Assembly (NCBI GenBank): GCA_036346255.1 | Contig: CM070624.1 | Location: 21,918,626 to 21,982,625 of the forward strand | Origin: Ampelocalamus luodianensis | Lineage: Eukaryota; Streptophyta; Magnoliopsida; Poales; Poaceae | Direction: 5' to 3' | DNA: 64,000 bases | Shown: piece after piece, positions 21,331 to 34,000 of the stretch | Layout of the letters: each line of letters starts with the position of its first letter | Numbering within the stretch: the stretch's first letter is position 1 | Position numbers and translations under genes: made by a program | Notes under the pieces: model-generated | The model's database searches: none | What the model was told of the DNA's origin: nothing | What the model saw: only the letters and a program-made list of their open reading frames with translations

Positions 21331-24300
21331 CTAGTCCTCCAGCTCAACAAGCTGAGCTCTTCTCTCAGCTGCTTTCTTCCTGACAAAGATGCCCCACCGC
21401 ATAGCAGCCTTAATCTTAAGCCACCCAACAACAGCCTTACCAGACGAGCGAGTGCGATCATCCTCAAAGTTGAAGGCTGGTGGAGGAGACGGCATGTAGG
21501 AAGGAAAGCCATCTACATTATTCAGGTTGGCTGATGCCCCGCCCATGCTCAGAATGCGCAGCATTTGTTGCATCTCTTCTTCATTCTCTAGTATCTCGTG
21601 GCTCCTCATCCTTATCTCCTCCATCAAGTAGTCATCAACACCTCCACGGTTCTCCTGCAACCGGGACCAGTCATCAAAAGGATTAAGAGCCGAAGACTGC
21701 ATGGGCTGACCAAGTGCTGAGAATTCCAAGTTTTGCTGCTGCTGTGGAGGTCCCAATGCTAGCCTGTTGGAGCTTCTTGATGCATGAGTTTGGATGGAGG
21801 AACCATTGAACTGGCCTTCAGGGGTCAATGAACTCATGTCATATTGCATGGTGATACTTGGTGAGATGTCCTGAGGATTGGCTGCATATCTTGCTGCCTG
21901 GTTCCCGTTGGATGTGATTCTAGTTCCTTCTGCTGAACAGAGCAAAAGAGCTTCTAACTTCAATATAACAGTAATTAGCAAAGGGAAGATGTGCTTATAA
22001 ATGCAGCATCATGGTTATCTCGGCCAGTAAGTAGATGAATACATACACCAAAGCAGCAGCACTGTAAACAAAGCTTTTCTAAGCACCAAGCTAAATTGAT
22101 TAGTAAAATAACCATTCTAAACAATTTGCATTCATGAAGTCAAACAGCAAGAGTAACAATATTGTTACTTGTTAGACCTTCTAGCATTCCACTTTTATAC
22201 TTTATTATAATCCAACAGATACAAACAACATTAAAAAATTGCCGTTGTGGAGAGAAACAGACACTGGGAACAAAATTATTAGTCTTGTAAAGATGATAGG
22301 CAGATAGAAACTGGAACCATGCAGTTCAGGCCACAAGAAAGGGAGGTTCACTTTAAAAATAAAAATAAAAAATCACTGCTCAAGAAGCATGAATAAAACA
22401 AAAGGGGCACCAAAACATTCAGAAAACGTATGTTTAGCTACAAGAGCCCAAATCCAGATACCTTCACCCATACCGCTCATGGAAGATTGCTCAACATTTG
22501 CAGGTCCTCCTGTCAATTGTTTCTGTGAGTGCACTGAACCATATGAAGCAGGGTAGCTTGTTGGAACTTTTGCAGCCTCACTTCTTGTTGTGACGGATTT
22601 CTTTTTCTGCTTGAATCTCAACAGTGCCTTGCCATCATATTCTACAACGTTGATCCAATCATGATATGCTTGCTTCACCAATGTATCCGCAAACACCTGT
22701 GGCAAGTAAGTGAGATTGTGACTTGTAACAAAAGTTTTGTATTTCAGCTACAACCATACGGGGATAAAATTGCAGGTGTGTCAGTACTGTAGTATTTCAC
22801 ATCTTATAAGGGCAGTGATGTAGGTGATAGAATAGGGCTAACAAAACTGAAATATGAAGCTACCATGAAATTTTTTGAGATATCGTAAGATCACTTAAAA
22901 AAGGTTGGCAAGAAAGCTGCACTATGTTCTGTTTTATCTATTGTGTGGCACACTGCATAACAACTCATATTGAGAACGGAAGATATATCATCAGAATTTT
23001 TTCTCAAACTAGAATTATGATAATTTAGCCATTACCATTATCTGTTCAGACCAAGCTATCGGCCAAGTTACTCTATCTACGAGTCAACCACTTGAGTAAT
23101 TAAATTTCAAGAAATGGTGCAAATCTCTATCAGACTGTTGTGGACATACCCAAGTGTTGTACTACACTATGACCATTCAAATGCTTCTGAGTGTCATAGC
23201 ATATTGGTAATAAGCACCTCAAAACAACTAATATCGGCAACAGTCAAACTGAAATCAAACCGCTTGGATACTGTGAATGCTCTGCCTAGGCCAAATAAGT
23301 ATGACAGACTACTGCAGGCAAGTGTGAAATGGTCAATGAACATTTGCGGGTTAGGAAAAGAGGAAAACTTTCAGAATGGAAAAGGTGCATGCATATATTA
23401 AATACTACATTGTGATCAGCACCAACGTTCAAGAGATCAGACAGATGAGATTCTAACATCAAGTATCTCATTCTATAGATTATCCAGTGGTGATAAGATA
23501 TTAAATTTCCATCGATCAGCATTACCAAGGCATTTGGAAGATACTAACCCTATGGTTTTCAGTGAGATTTTCAGCTGAAATGTACTGATCATCAGCAATC
23601 AAACCAGTGAACTCGTATATGTTATTGAATATTGCACCAACACTTCTTGCATCACTTGAGTAGTATATATAATGCTTGCCACTCAAAACACATGTCTTCG
23701 CATGTTCAACAAGGCTTTCCCACATTTTATTTGACATGCCACTGCCAAGAATCTGGAAAGAGCCAATAGAAGAAACTGATATTTGGTTATGAATCAACAA
23801 CGTTCATATCTCAAAAGTCACAAATAGACATAATATGACTTACACTTCTTAACTTCTGTTGGTCTTTAACAAGAAGTTGAAGAAAATGTTCAACTGTATT
23901 TATTCCACTTGAGTTTAGCTTCTTGTGGAACGCACCATCCTTTCCAATCTTTTCCAATCTCCAAACATCATCCTTTAGCGCAGGAGGGTAGTGTTTCTTG
24001 TACACTACAAAAAAATTAGGGAATATAATCATTTTTAAGAACTACATTTTATATTATTTAACAATGACACTAGATCAGTAAAGATTAAAGAACACAAAAA
24101 ACATACATTCTCCTCTGTGATCTTTAACAGTAAAAGCCTCTGTCTTTGCCTCCTTGATACGAAATCCTTCACAAAATCCTGAAGAGACTCTCAACCCAAG
24201 TATAAATTTCCTGCTTCTTATCCAGCTGGAATTGTCAGTGAAGATAAGCTCTCCTATGGTCCCTACACCTTCTTTAAGCGCCACCTGGAGATCACCGGTT

Positions 24301-26157
24301 AAAAGAGGCCTCTTCCCTTCACGTTCTTTGACAATGTGGCTCTCAAATTCCTCTTCAGTCCAATCCTGGTCTTCCTCTTTATTAAAATCACCCTCAAGCA
24401 CAAGAACATCCAGTTTTGCAAATGACTCAGGTCCTGAAGTAACAACATGTCCAGTGTTTGCATCCAGCAATACAACATGTATTGCTGCTCCCTGTTCGCC
24501 TTCCACTTTTCCTCCAGTAAAGAGTGGGAAGGATAACCTAGTCCTAAACTGAAGCTGGAGATTTCTACCATCAGGGCCTTCAATTCTTTTGGGAGAGGTC
24601 CTGTTTTTATTCGGTGTATGAAATTTGACTTAATGTGGCAGATAAAAAAACTATAGAAACATATATCTATATCCCTACATAAGATGCATCAAGAAGTGTA
24701 TCACGAAAGAACAAGTTGCATCATCTTGTACCTTCCTTGAATTCTAGCAGGAGCTGCAGGACCAAGTTTGGCTAAAGCGCGCTCGACTTCTTCACTGACC
24801 TACAGAGCAAATAATGTGTGCCAACTGATCAGGAAAGCAGCCAGATGGGTATATCAACAAGTTAAATAAAAGACAATGCAAGTTTTTTTTTAAAAAATAA
24901 AATAAACTCACAACTCTTCGGAGAATTGGCTCCAGTGATGAACAAAGCTTCTGCAAACTGTCCAACTTGAGGGCTTCTACAATCACACTGCAAACAAGAC
25001 AACTTGCTAAGGTAAACCATCAGGAAAAATCATTAAAGCATGGTACAAACAAATTCTCAAGGTCAACAAAACAAAGAAACAAAGGGAGCACACCTAACCC
25101 AACCGAAAGTCTGAAACAATCAATCAGAGTCTTAGATTTGCCGATCATTGTTGTACAATAAATTACCAACATAAATTCCTAGCTGATTTAAGCATATTTC
25201 ACATAGTTTTTGTATGGTAATAGATAATGGATATTCAATGACACATAAATCTACAAAGCAAACAGAACAATGCCTATTAAGAACTTCATTCGACGTTCAG
25301 AAATTCAGATCATGGTAGAGGTGGGCATTTGGATAGAGAAGGCTATCGTAGCTAGTATACTTAAAAAGGAAAACAACGTTGGTTTAAGTCCTCTTCCAGT
25401 GAATGTCAATCACAGAGAGAAAAACTGTAAACTCCTGTAAAAAAAACCCAGATTTATATTGCAACACTGAAAAGTATAGATGTTTGAAAGGAGATGGATA
25501 GCACCCTTAAAAGGTCCCAACCAAGGCACTAATTCTATGTGGTATTGTGGATGAAACTACACTTTTGAGCTCATGGTAATCCTTTTAAGCAGTTCTTCCA
25601 GCTAAAATCACTAATCCGGGACTTGTCCTCACTTCTCACACACAAACTCCGTTTTGAATCCCGTTCTTGATTAACTAATCCATTCAAGTGAAACTGATCC
25701 ACTGAACTTCTACTGCCCAATTCGAGCTCTCTAAAAGCGTAGACACAGATTTAGCAATCCAATTACCTTTTTTTTTTCTGAGAGCAAATACACACTTGTC
25801 CATATTTACACAGCTTAGTCGTCAGTCTAAAAGCAAAGCCGCATGAACAAAAACTGAGCACAGCTACAGCTCCACACTAAATTACAATTTACATCTCTTA
25901 GTCGTAACCTAAGTTAGGGATCAAAGTTTCCTCCGAATTTAAGCTACCACGGAACACTCTTCCGAAACTAAATCACTAATCTAAACCCTAAGTAGTACCC
26001 CAAATCCTCAAACAAACAACCCACTCCTGGACACTCACCTCGCGAGGGCCGGGACGCGCGGTCGCTTGGGCGCACGCTCGTCGTCGTCGTCGCCGCCGCC
26101 GGGGTTGAGCGCCCGTTTCGAGCCCGACCGCTCCAGGTGCCGCCCCTGCGTCTGCAT
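21331..26157 (-). CDS. CBP60: CBP60-family calmodulin-binding transcription regulator, eight exons
   Basis: Exons read on the minus strand are 26157-26039, 24987-24912, 24799-24732, 24600-24107, 24004-23844, 23752-23549, 22696-22462 and 21929-21331. All joins are in phase with GT-AG borders, giving 651 residues. Residues 31-35 (KRPRV) form a likely nuclear signal. Early exons carry SLQKLCSSLEPILRRV and SEEVERALAKLG. About 95-390 is the CBP60 DNA-binding/central domain (QLQFRTRLSFPLFTGGKVEG, ILGLRVSSGFCEGFRIKEAK, KMWESLVEHAKTCVL). A Gln-rich linker follows. The basic helix GWLKIKAAMRWGIFVRKKAA (about 621-640) is the C-terminal calmodulin-binding site, as in the CBP60a-f type rather than CBP60g/SARD1. 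Such proteins control immune and salicylate genes in the nucleus. Start chosen at MQTQGRHLER, the usual family start. No break is visible. Confidence 0.93.
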
Positions 26158-26700
26158 CGCCGCGTACGCCTCACCCCTGCCGCCGTCAGTCAGATCTGCA
26201 CCGGCCACCACAAACCCCGCAAAATCCAGCACCCGAATCACCAGTCAAGCAGGCGCCGTACGCGGGTTGGGGGAGACGTGTGCTGGGCTGCTCTGCTCGC
26301 GTCGAGCCGGAGAAGAGCTGCAGCGACTGGGCGACGACTTGGGGCGAGCAGAGCGCGAGCGAGCGAGAGAATGAGAGAGATCTGTACGTGGGTGGGGTGT
26401 GCGTGCCCGCCTTTTGCCTCTGGCCGCCGTTTTGTTTACTAGTTTTGGTTCGCGTACGAGGCGTCAACGCAACGACCGCGCCCTCTCGCTGACGGGTGTG
26501 GCCCACGGATGCGGGGGATCCCCTGGGGCGACACGCGTGTGGCGGGCGATCTGTCTGACAGGTTGGGCAGGCGTGGCGGGGCCGGATGTCAGTGAGGGGA
26601 GGTGGCAACGGGTCGGGGGCTTTGCGCGGTGGCTGTTGGGTGGGGATATAAAAATATCCTGACCATTATTTTCTGCCATGGGGATTCCGCACTGCCGTGT
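26158..26700 (-). promoter_or_regulatory. 5' leader and promoter of the CBP60 gene
   Basis: GC-rich sequence with CpG-dense stretches upstream of the ATG. A TATA-like GGATATTTTTATATCC palindrome lies near 26643-26658. GAGCGAGCGAGAGA repeats lie in the probable leader. Several open frames on both strands here are judged incidental. Confidence 0.4.
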
Positions 26701-27580
26701 TTAGCGACACTGGTCTCTGACAGGTGGGATCAAGACTGGATGGCCCACTAGTCGGTCGGTTCGCTGAGGTGATGAGTCCTTTCGCTGACAAGTGGGCCAC
26801 CGAGTGGATATGCGTATGATAGGGTAGTTGGTGAAGGTGCGCAGCCGCGCGGGTCACAGGTGTGCTCCTGCTCAATAATGCAAGTCAAAGCTGCGTCAAT
26901 CGTCTGTGGTTGCTAAATGCCGCGATGGCTGTCATGTTCCTTGCTTCTTACATGTTGGGAGGTAATAAGCAATCTTGCGCACCTTTTTAGATAATTTGGA
27001 AGGATTTATAGAATTCATTATTGGCCTAGCCTTTTCAAAAAAAGAAAAAAAAAGAGAGAAAGAAACACCCAGCCAACCTTGCATGGTTATTTGTATTGCG
27101 GTGCTTCATTTGACTCGAATTGAAATACAGCTAGAGTAGGGGTGGGTGGAGCTTCTCTAGGGTCATGGCCCCCTCCCATAAGAAAATTAAGCTTCTCTAG
27201 TGCTAAAGGGGTCATGGCCCCATTCCCTAGGTAAGCTTGTTTTAGTTTTAAATGCTAACCTAAAATTATGCTAATTCTATCTTACTAAGTTATCTAAATA
27301 TATAATGTTAGCTTGGTCTGGCTTTTAAAAGAAAAAATGGATTGGCCCTCTATGTCAAAGGACGGATCTAGGCCTCGGGCAGGGTAGGCTGTAACCCAAG
27401 ACCCAGCAAAAATAGCAATGCAAAAAAAAATTGATACATGCCCCAACAAAAAAAAAACAGCAGTGCAGCCCGAGGCTCAGCCGACTAGCCTGAGGCCCAC
27501 GCCTCCCTCCCAGACTCCCAACGCATTTAGTCGGGCTCTTCGTCCTCCCACTACAGAGAGAGCAGAGTAGGCGAGTAGCA
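26701..27580. other. Intergenic, no supported gene
   Basis: Unique-looking to about 27000, then A-rich with a duplicated AAGCTTCTCTAG...GGTCATGGCCCC motif at 27149-27175 and 27188-27220. Nothing coding is supported. Confidence 0.4.
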
Positions 27581-27586
27581 GACCTA

Positions 27587-27760
27587 GGCCCTGTTTGGTA
27601 TGACTCCAATTCAAAGCTTCTTAATCGGAGTGAGTGGAGTTGTGTCAAACGAGGTTGCTCCATAAATTTTTTAGAGTTGGAGCAACTGAGAGCGGAGCAG
27701 CCTGTAGTGCAATTTTTGGGAGCAGGTAGAACGTAACCTTGCTCCAAGTGGAGAGCTACG
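27587..27760. repeat. MITE-like sequence with GGCCCTGTTTGGTA end
   Basis: GGCCCTGTTTGGTA at 27587-27600 has the complement TACCAAACAGGCC at 36083-36095. Both neighbourhoods are full of GAGTTGGAGC motifs. They may be two separate decayed copies of one grass MITE family, or the two ends of one large element spanning the intervening gene. Confidence 0.4.
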
Positions 27761-28005
27761 GGCTAACAAATCAAAATACCTATAGAAATTGAGAAAAAAA
27801 AAATTACCCGTAACCCTTTCACACCACATCCCCTCGCACAGCCACAGTCATTCGCACCCATCCCCATCCCAATTCCAAATCGTCCTCTCCCCAAAGAAAA
27901 CCCTAGAGGGCGGCGACCAGGGCGGCAGCGGCGTCCTCGACTCCTCGTCTGTTGGTCTCTCTCCTTCCATCCTGAGCCGAAGCTGAAAAAGATTGTGAGC
28001 AAACA

Positions 28006-31000
28006 ATGGTGAGCGTGGCCTCGAGGTGCTCCGGCCTCCTCCTCCTCCCCGAGCTACGGTCGGGCCTCATCGGCTTCCACTGCCTCTTGCATCCGCCTTC
28101 TTCCCTCTGCCTCCATCCGCTGCGGGGCTGTCGCCGGGCAAGGACCGCCTGCATCGTGATGCCCAACTCCGCGGAGCCACAGGCGGTGAGTTCCCGTAGA
28201 TCACCAAGAGACCCTCACATATCCAACTGTTTCTTGCTGTTGATTGTTGCGTTCCAAGAAAAGTCCATGGCTTTATAGGAGAAAAAATGAAATAACATTA
28301 GAACTTACTACTTCAATTGCGAGGCAACACTAAGTTACTGGGCTTTTACATTCTTGAACAATACTCCTTCCTGTAGTATACTCTATATACTTGAACTGAT
28401 CTTGGGCATAGGTGGCAAAACTTTGCTTCATATTTACAAGATCAGTAGTGCAGTACTATATTTCAGTGAAATATGAGTTGATTAATTAGTGCTTCCTTTG
28501 CTTCCACAGGATGAGCAGGCTGTCAAAGCTGACTTGACTGAAGAAAAGACTCAGACAAGTGGTACTACCTAGCTGTTCCAAATAAGGATCTCAACAGAAG
28601 GATATCTTTACTGTCCAGTCTTGCAACTGTGGGCCTTTTTTGTTCTTGATTAATGCTTGAAGATGCAATTTATTGATTTGTGCTGTCTGATATCTAGCAT
28701 AATCACTGTACTAGAAATCTTTTGTTGTCAAAGCCATTACCAAAAGTTGCTTATGTGTTAATCTGGCATAATCACTGATAGAAATCCTATGAGATGATGA
28801 TGTGGAATTAACTGGGAATAAATGTTAGTAGTCACTCGTTCTGTCTTGTTTGTGCTTGGATGAAAATATTATTACAAGTTAAAAAATGAGTTCGCATAGT
28901 TGACTGATTGGCTTTGTGCCATAGATCCCCTCTTTCATAGTTGATTATTGCACCTTTGTGGCTTTGTGTGGGTAGGATAGGAGAGGGGGTATGAAAAATG
29001 AGTTTGCGTAGCTGACTGAAATTACATTCAGATGCTTGTTGTGTGTTCAAGTTCATGGTTTCTGTGTTAAGTTTCTTAATCATATGTTCCTCTTTTAAAT
29101 ATGAATGTCGCCATTGTAGGATAGATTACATGACAGTATGAGACAATAAACTAGTTGGAAGATGAGAAGAGTTCATGGCTTCATAAAGTGGTATGCATAG
29201 CTGCACTTATTGCTAACATACCCGTTGGAAAGATGACGAAATAAGCTTTCAATCAAGTACTCGTGGACCTCTAACGGACTCGTATGTGAAAGTTATGCCT
29301 GCTTTAAGTTGGTCTTTGTCAGTGATTCCGAGGCCGAATTGGATTCCAAAATAGGTCCAACTGAATCGCTTGCTTGTCTTGGACCAAAAGTGACATCGTC
29401 TTTGCACATATATATATTTCATCATTAGGTAGCATCATATAGTTCATATAATATAAAGACACTCCTAAAAACAAGCTCACCTGATAATTTAAGTGAAGCG
29501 TACGGGCTCTTATACTTAGAACATTAAACATAGCAAATATGGTTGTATCCATAGAGGTCATGTCCTCATCATCCTCCCTTTCTTGAAAACAAAGCCGTCC
29601 TCGGCTTTTGATAAGCTGAAAATAGGGTAACAAAGAATCCAAAGTGTATGCATGATATATGTATATGTCATCTGTTTTAACAGTTCTTCGTTGTTGCACA
29701 ACTAATAGAACTAGTGGGGTGGGATTAAAATCGTGGGTTACTGTTCACGTGAATAGTAACCGCGCCCCCCAAGTGGCTCGATGGCAGATGGGCCAAGTTC
29801 AATATGATTACAAAGCCCAGATTGGCCCAAACAATTGATATAACGTCTTCTTTTGATGATTACGATCAGTCCAGAAGGAATTTGAAGATGAGGCCAGATC
29901 CGTTGGAAAGAGGACGAAATAAGCTTTCAATCAAGTACTTGTGGACCTCAAACGGACACCGTATGAGAAAGTTATGCCTATTTTAAGTTGATGTTTGTCA
30001 GGTGATTCGGAGGCCGAATGGATTCCAAAACAGTCCACTCAAACCGCTTGCTTCTCTTGGACCAAAAGTGACATGGTGCTGCACATATATATATTTCATC
30101 ATTAGGTAGCATCATATAGTTCATATAATATAAAGACACTCCTAAAAACAAGCTCACTGATAATTTAAGTGAAGCGTCATGAGCTCTTATACTTAGAACA
30201 TTAAACATAGCAAATATGGTTGTATCCATAGAGGTCATGTCCTCATCATCCTCCCTTTCTTGAAAACAAAGCCGCCCTCGGCTTTTGATAAGTGAAAATA
30301 GGGTAACAAAGAATCCAAAGTGTATGCATGATATATGTATATGTCATCTGCTTTAACAGTTCTTCGTTGTTGCACCATTAATGTTAGAAGACAGAACAAT
30401 CATATATGTGAATGATCAAAACAAAAGTTCTCACACAACAATTATTGCAATTAGTTTTGCAAATGTAAGTGAAGCGTTTATGCAATTCAAATCTCTGAAG
30501 TTGTAAACTTGCAGTGGTAGCACATATGGGCAAATCTACAACTTTTGGAATCAAACAAAATTCACCAATATAATCATATGTCGATTTGAGCAATAGCAAA
30601 TTCATCTAGCAATGGTGAAAAGATTTGTAAGTTCTTCCATAATTCAACATCTGCATTCAGATTGTCCTTACTAGATGGTGCCATAAAAGGTGAACACATA
30701 GGCATGAGATGAGCACTAAATTTTATTTGACTCTCATATTGAACAAGATTCAGCACACAAGAATTGTTGTTCGAAACAACATGCTTCAATTCATCGATGT
30801 GATCACAAGTTATGCATATTCGATATACAAGAAATTGATTGTCTACACCGTAATCTCCAATCAAATTAAACTTATATCCAGGGGTGTAGGTGCTAAACAA
30901 GAATTTCGAACATGCAATTACGTAAACTTTTTCCAAGGCATGTGACAATTTCATAGGTGAATCCAACATAATATAACATAAAGAATCAAAGAAGAGAAAT

Positions 31001-34000
31001 TTTAGTCAAAACGTCTTTATGTCTAACCAATTCCACATGATCATTGTATTCGATTAAATCATCACATGAATCATTTAAAACATCGAGCAATTCAATTACT
31101 TCACACATGGTGCACTCAAGTTAACGGTAAATCAACAAGTTTATCACATGGTGCACTCAACTCACCGACAAATCAATCAAATTATCACAGATTCATGCAA
31201 ATTCTTAATAATATCGATTCGTAGCTAGGAAATGAATTTCTACCTTCTCAAAGACTAGGTTCATCCACCTCATGTGATGCGATGGTTTCTACTATAATTT
31301 GATTTTCCTTTGCTCAATGATACTAGGCATGAAATCATGGTTATTGTTCTTAGATTGAGTGTTCAAATCAGTACCTTTTGTATTACCTTGTAGGCTCAAC
31401 TCGGATGATGTTGGTACCGGTTGGTGAGTAGTGAGAAACTTTTCCTTCTTCTTCTTGCTCCACTCAATTAACAATGAGTGAGCCAAGGGTGCAAGACAAC
31501 GAGACAGTAACGCCACAGCAGCAGAGGCGGCAATCATGGTAGATGCAAGGCAGGAGAAGCAACCGAAGATGGTCTTGATGCGGAGGTTTGTACCGTCGCG
31601 CTTATTTGTTTCATGTACACGTGAAGGTGTAGTGGAAGTAGACGAAAAAGCACGAACGGTCTTGGATTGTCGTCCTCATTACTTCTTTTCAACTTGGCAA
31701 GCAAGACGAAACAAACGAGTGACAAGGGGAGGTTTATAAACAAGTTTATTCCGAATTTGATGGTTTAATCCTCCTAGAAATCTAGTTATCTTCGCATCTT
31801 CGCTTCTTCTAAACCACAACGAGACAAAGTAGTTTGTAAATCTTGATAATAAACCTCTAGAACTACTACCTTGTCTTAAGCGTTGCAATTTATTAAGCAA
31901 TTCACGAGAATAATATGAAGGTATAAATCTATGTCTCATTGCTCTCTTCAAATCATTCCATGTTCTAGGTATATTCGATTAGTACGACAATATTCACTCC
32001 ACCAAATAGATGCAAAATCATAAAACTCACTGTAATGACCCTAACTTTTAGGTGATCAGAAATTCATGGCATGCAAATAATTGTTGTACATCTAATTCCC
32101 ATGTGAGATAAGCATCGGGATCATAATTCCCAAAGAAACGAGGGTACCGTGAAGTTAATTTGATGAGACATACTATCACTATCATATACCTCCGTGGTAA
32201 AAAATTTGTCTCAAGTGTGCATCTTCCTCGCTCACTATCTTGCACTCTCGTCCAACATTCGAAGAAGAGGTGGATATATCTTGCAATCTTTCCGTGAACT
32301 CGCCATAGTTAGTAGAAAACAAGGAAACAAATCACAAATATATGTCCCTATCAACTACTAGGTTCGGAGGCTCAACCAAGTCACTCACACTCAAGCTTAT
32401 ACCCGCCTTACAAGTTCTTACCAATGCTGCAAGGAAGTGGTACAACCGGTGGCTGGTTCGTGATACTCTCACTTGTGATCAGCCCAACGATTGCGAGGAA
32501 CGACACCTGCTGAGTTAGTAGGAAGTGGAGCTTGGAAGGCTTCAATATAGTAGCAAGGATCAGCAATAATCAAATCAGATAATGCAAGTTGAAAAATTGT
32601 TCAAAGTACTAGTCAATGTTGCTGATCCTAGCCTAGAGAGAGCCAGCTAATCAAAGCCTATGAAGCACAGTGTAGAACAAGCCTATGAAGCACAATGTAG
32701 CATAGTGTAGAACAGGAGCTGGACTGAAAGAAACAAATTTTGTTGAGGTATGTATATATTTTTTTTTCTCTTTTGCTTCTTCCCTTTTTTTTCTTCTATT
32801 TTTTTCACCTCAGAAAGCTGCTGTAGGCTGAAAGCATGAAAATTTTGCTGTTGCTACAGTAACCGAGCCTTTCCCTGTTGCTACAGTAACCGAGCTTTTC
32901 CCTGTTGCTGCAGTAGCAAATTTTTTTCCCACTTGCTTGGGCTCAGGCGCTGGTGGGCTTGCAGTACCCGAGTTTTTCCACGGTTGCTACAGTAGCCGAT
33001 TTTTTTTGGATTCCTCGGACTTGGGCGCTGCTTGGACTTGCTTTGACTCGTGCGTTGCTTTGACTCCACGTGAACAACAAGATGCTTTGCTCTGTGTTGT
33101 GCTGCTTCAATCTCACGCGCGCACGAACAGGGGGCCGCGACTAGGACGCGGAGTGCGACGCTCGCGACGCGTGACAGGAGCACGGACCGAGAGCTGAAGC
33201 TAACGGATGCACGCTGGACGAGGGCCGATGGCGACGCGTGCACATGGTGCTCGGTTGTTGGCAACGAACGACGAAAGGAAACGCGCCGCTGTGCGTAGAT
33301 GCGAGACGACGGCACCAGATGGATCTGATTTTTTTTTTCTTGTATCAGCAAACGGTGGTCGTGCAGGAGTCAGCCGCGGTACCTTGATTTGTTCTCGCGG
33401 CAGCACACGGCAGGATGTGTTCGGTGGCCGCGACAGCAGGTGGAAGGGCGCGACAGCGAAGGGTTGCCGCGGCTGCGGCCAGAGAGTTGCGGCACGGGTG
33501 ATGTGATCTGCAGCAAAACCCTAAAGCACACTAGATGCAAGGTAGACAACGACAACTAAACTCCAACTAAACTAGAAATCAGCAACTGATACGACGATGC
33601 AACCAAAAATTCAACAAGCAAAATACCGAAACGAAAATTGCAAGGCACAGATTGGTTTGGATGATGAACTAAACCTATTTTTTTGTGATTTTTATGGCTT
33701 TGTGGACTGTAGGGAAAAAATTCTCACCGATGAACTGTAGCTCTGATACCACCTGATGAACCCGAAGGTCCGATTGTTGGCCCGATCTTTCGATGAGAAC
33801 GATAAGTTCGGTGGCGCCGCCAACTCTCACGATCCTCGCTACGAACACGCAAGGCTTGAAACCACGCAATCGCCGAATCGCCGACAAGTCGTTATCAACC
33901 GTACACGAATACCCGCTGACTCGACCACGAAGGTCGATTCTCATATACACCAAGAAGCACGCAAGAACAAGATAAAGCAATCTGAAATTGCAAATATGAA

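Noticed and set aside
26035..26241. Longer N-terminus for the CBP60 protein from an upstream ATG
   Set aside because: The extension (MIRVLDFAGF...) is not like the family, whereas MQTQGRHLER is the usual start.
26186..26608. 140-residue minus-strand open frame upstream of CBP60
   Set aside because: GC-rich leader/promoter DNA with other open frames overlapping; no recognisable domain.
30574..30969. 131-residue minus-strand frame as a host gene
   Set aside because: It lies inside the gypsy element between PPT and gag remnants; the text is not recognised and no promoter or splice context supports host origin.
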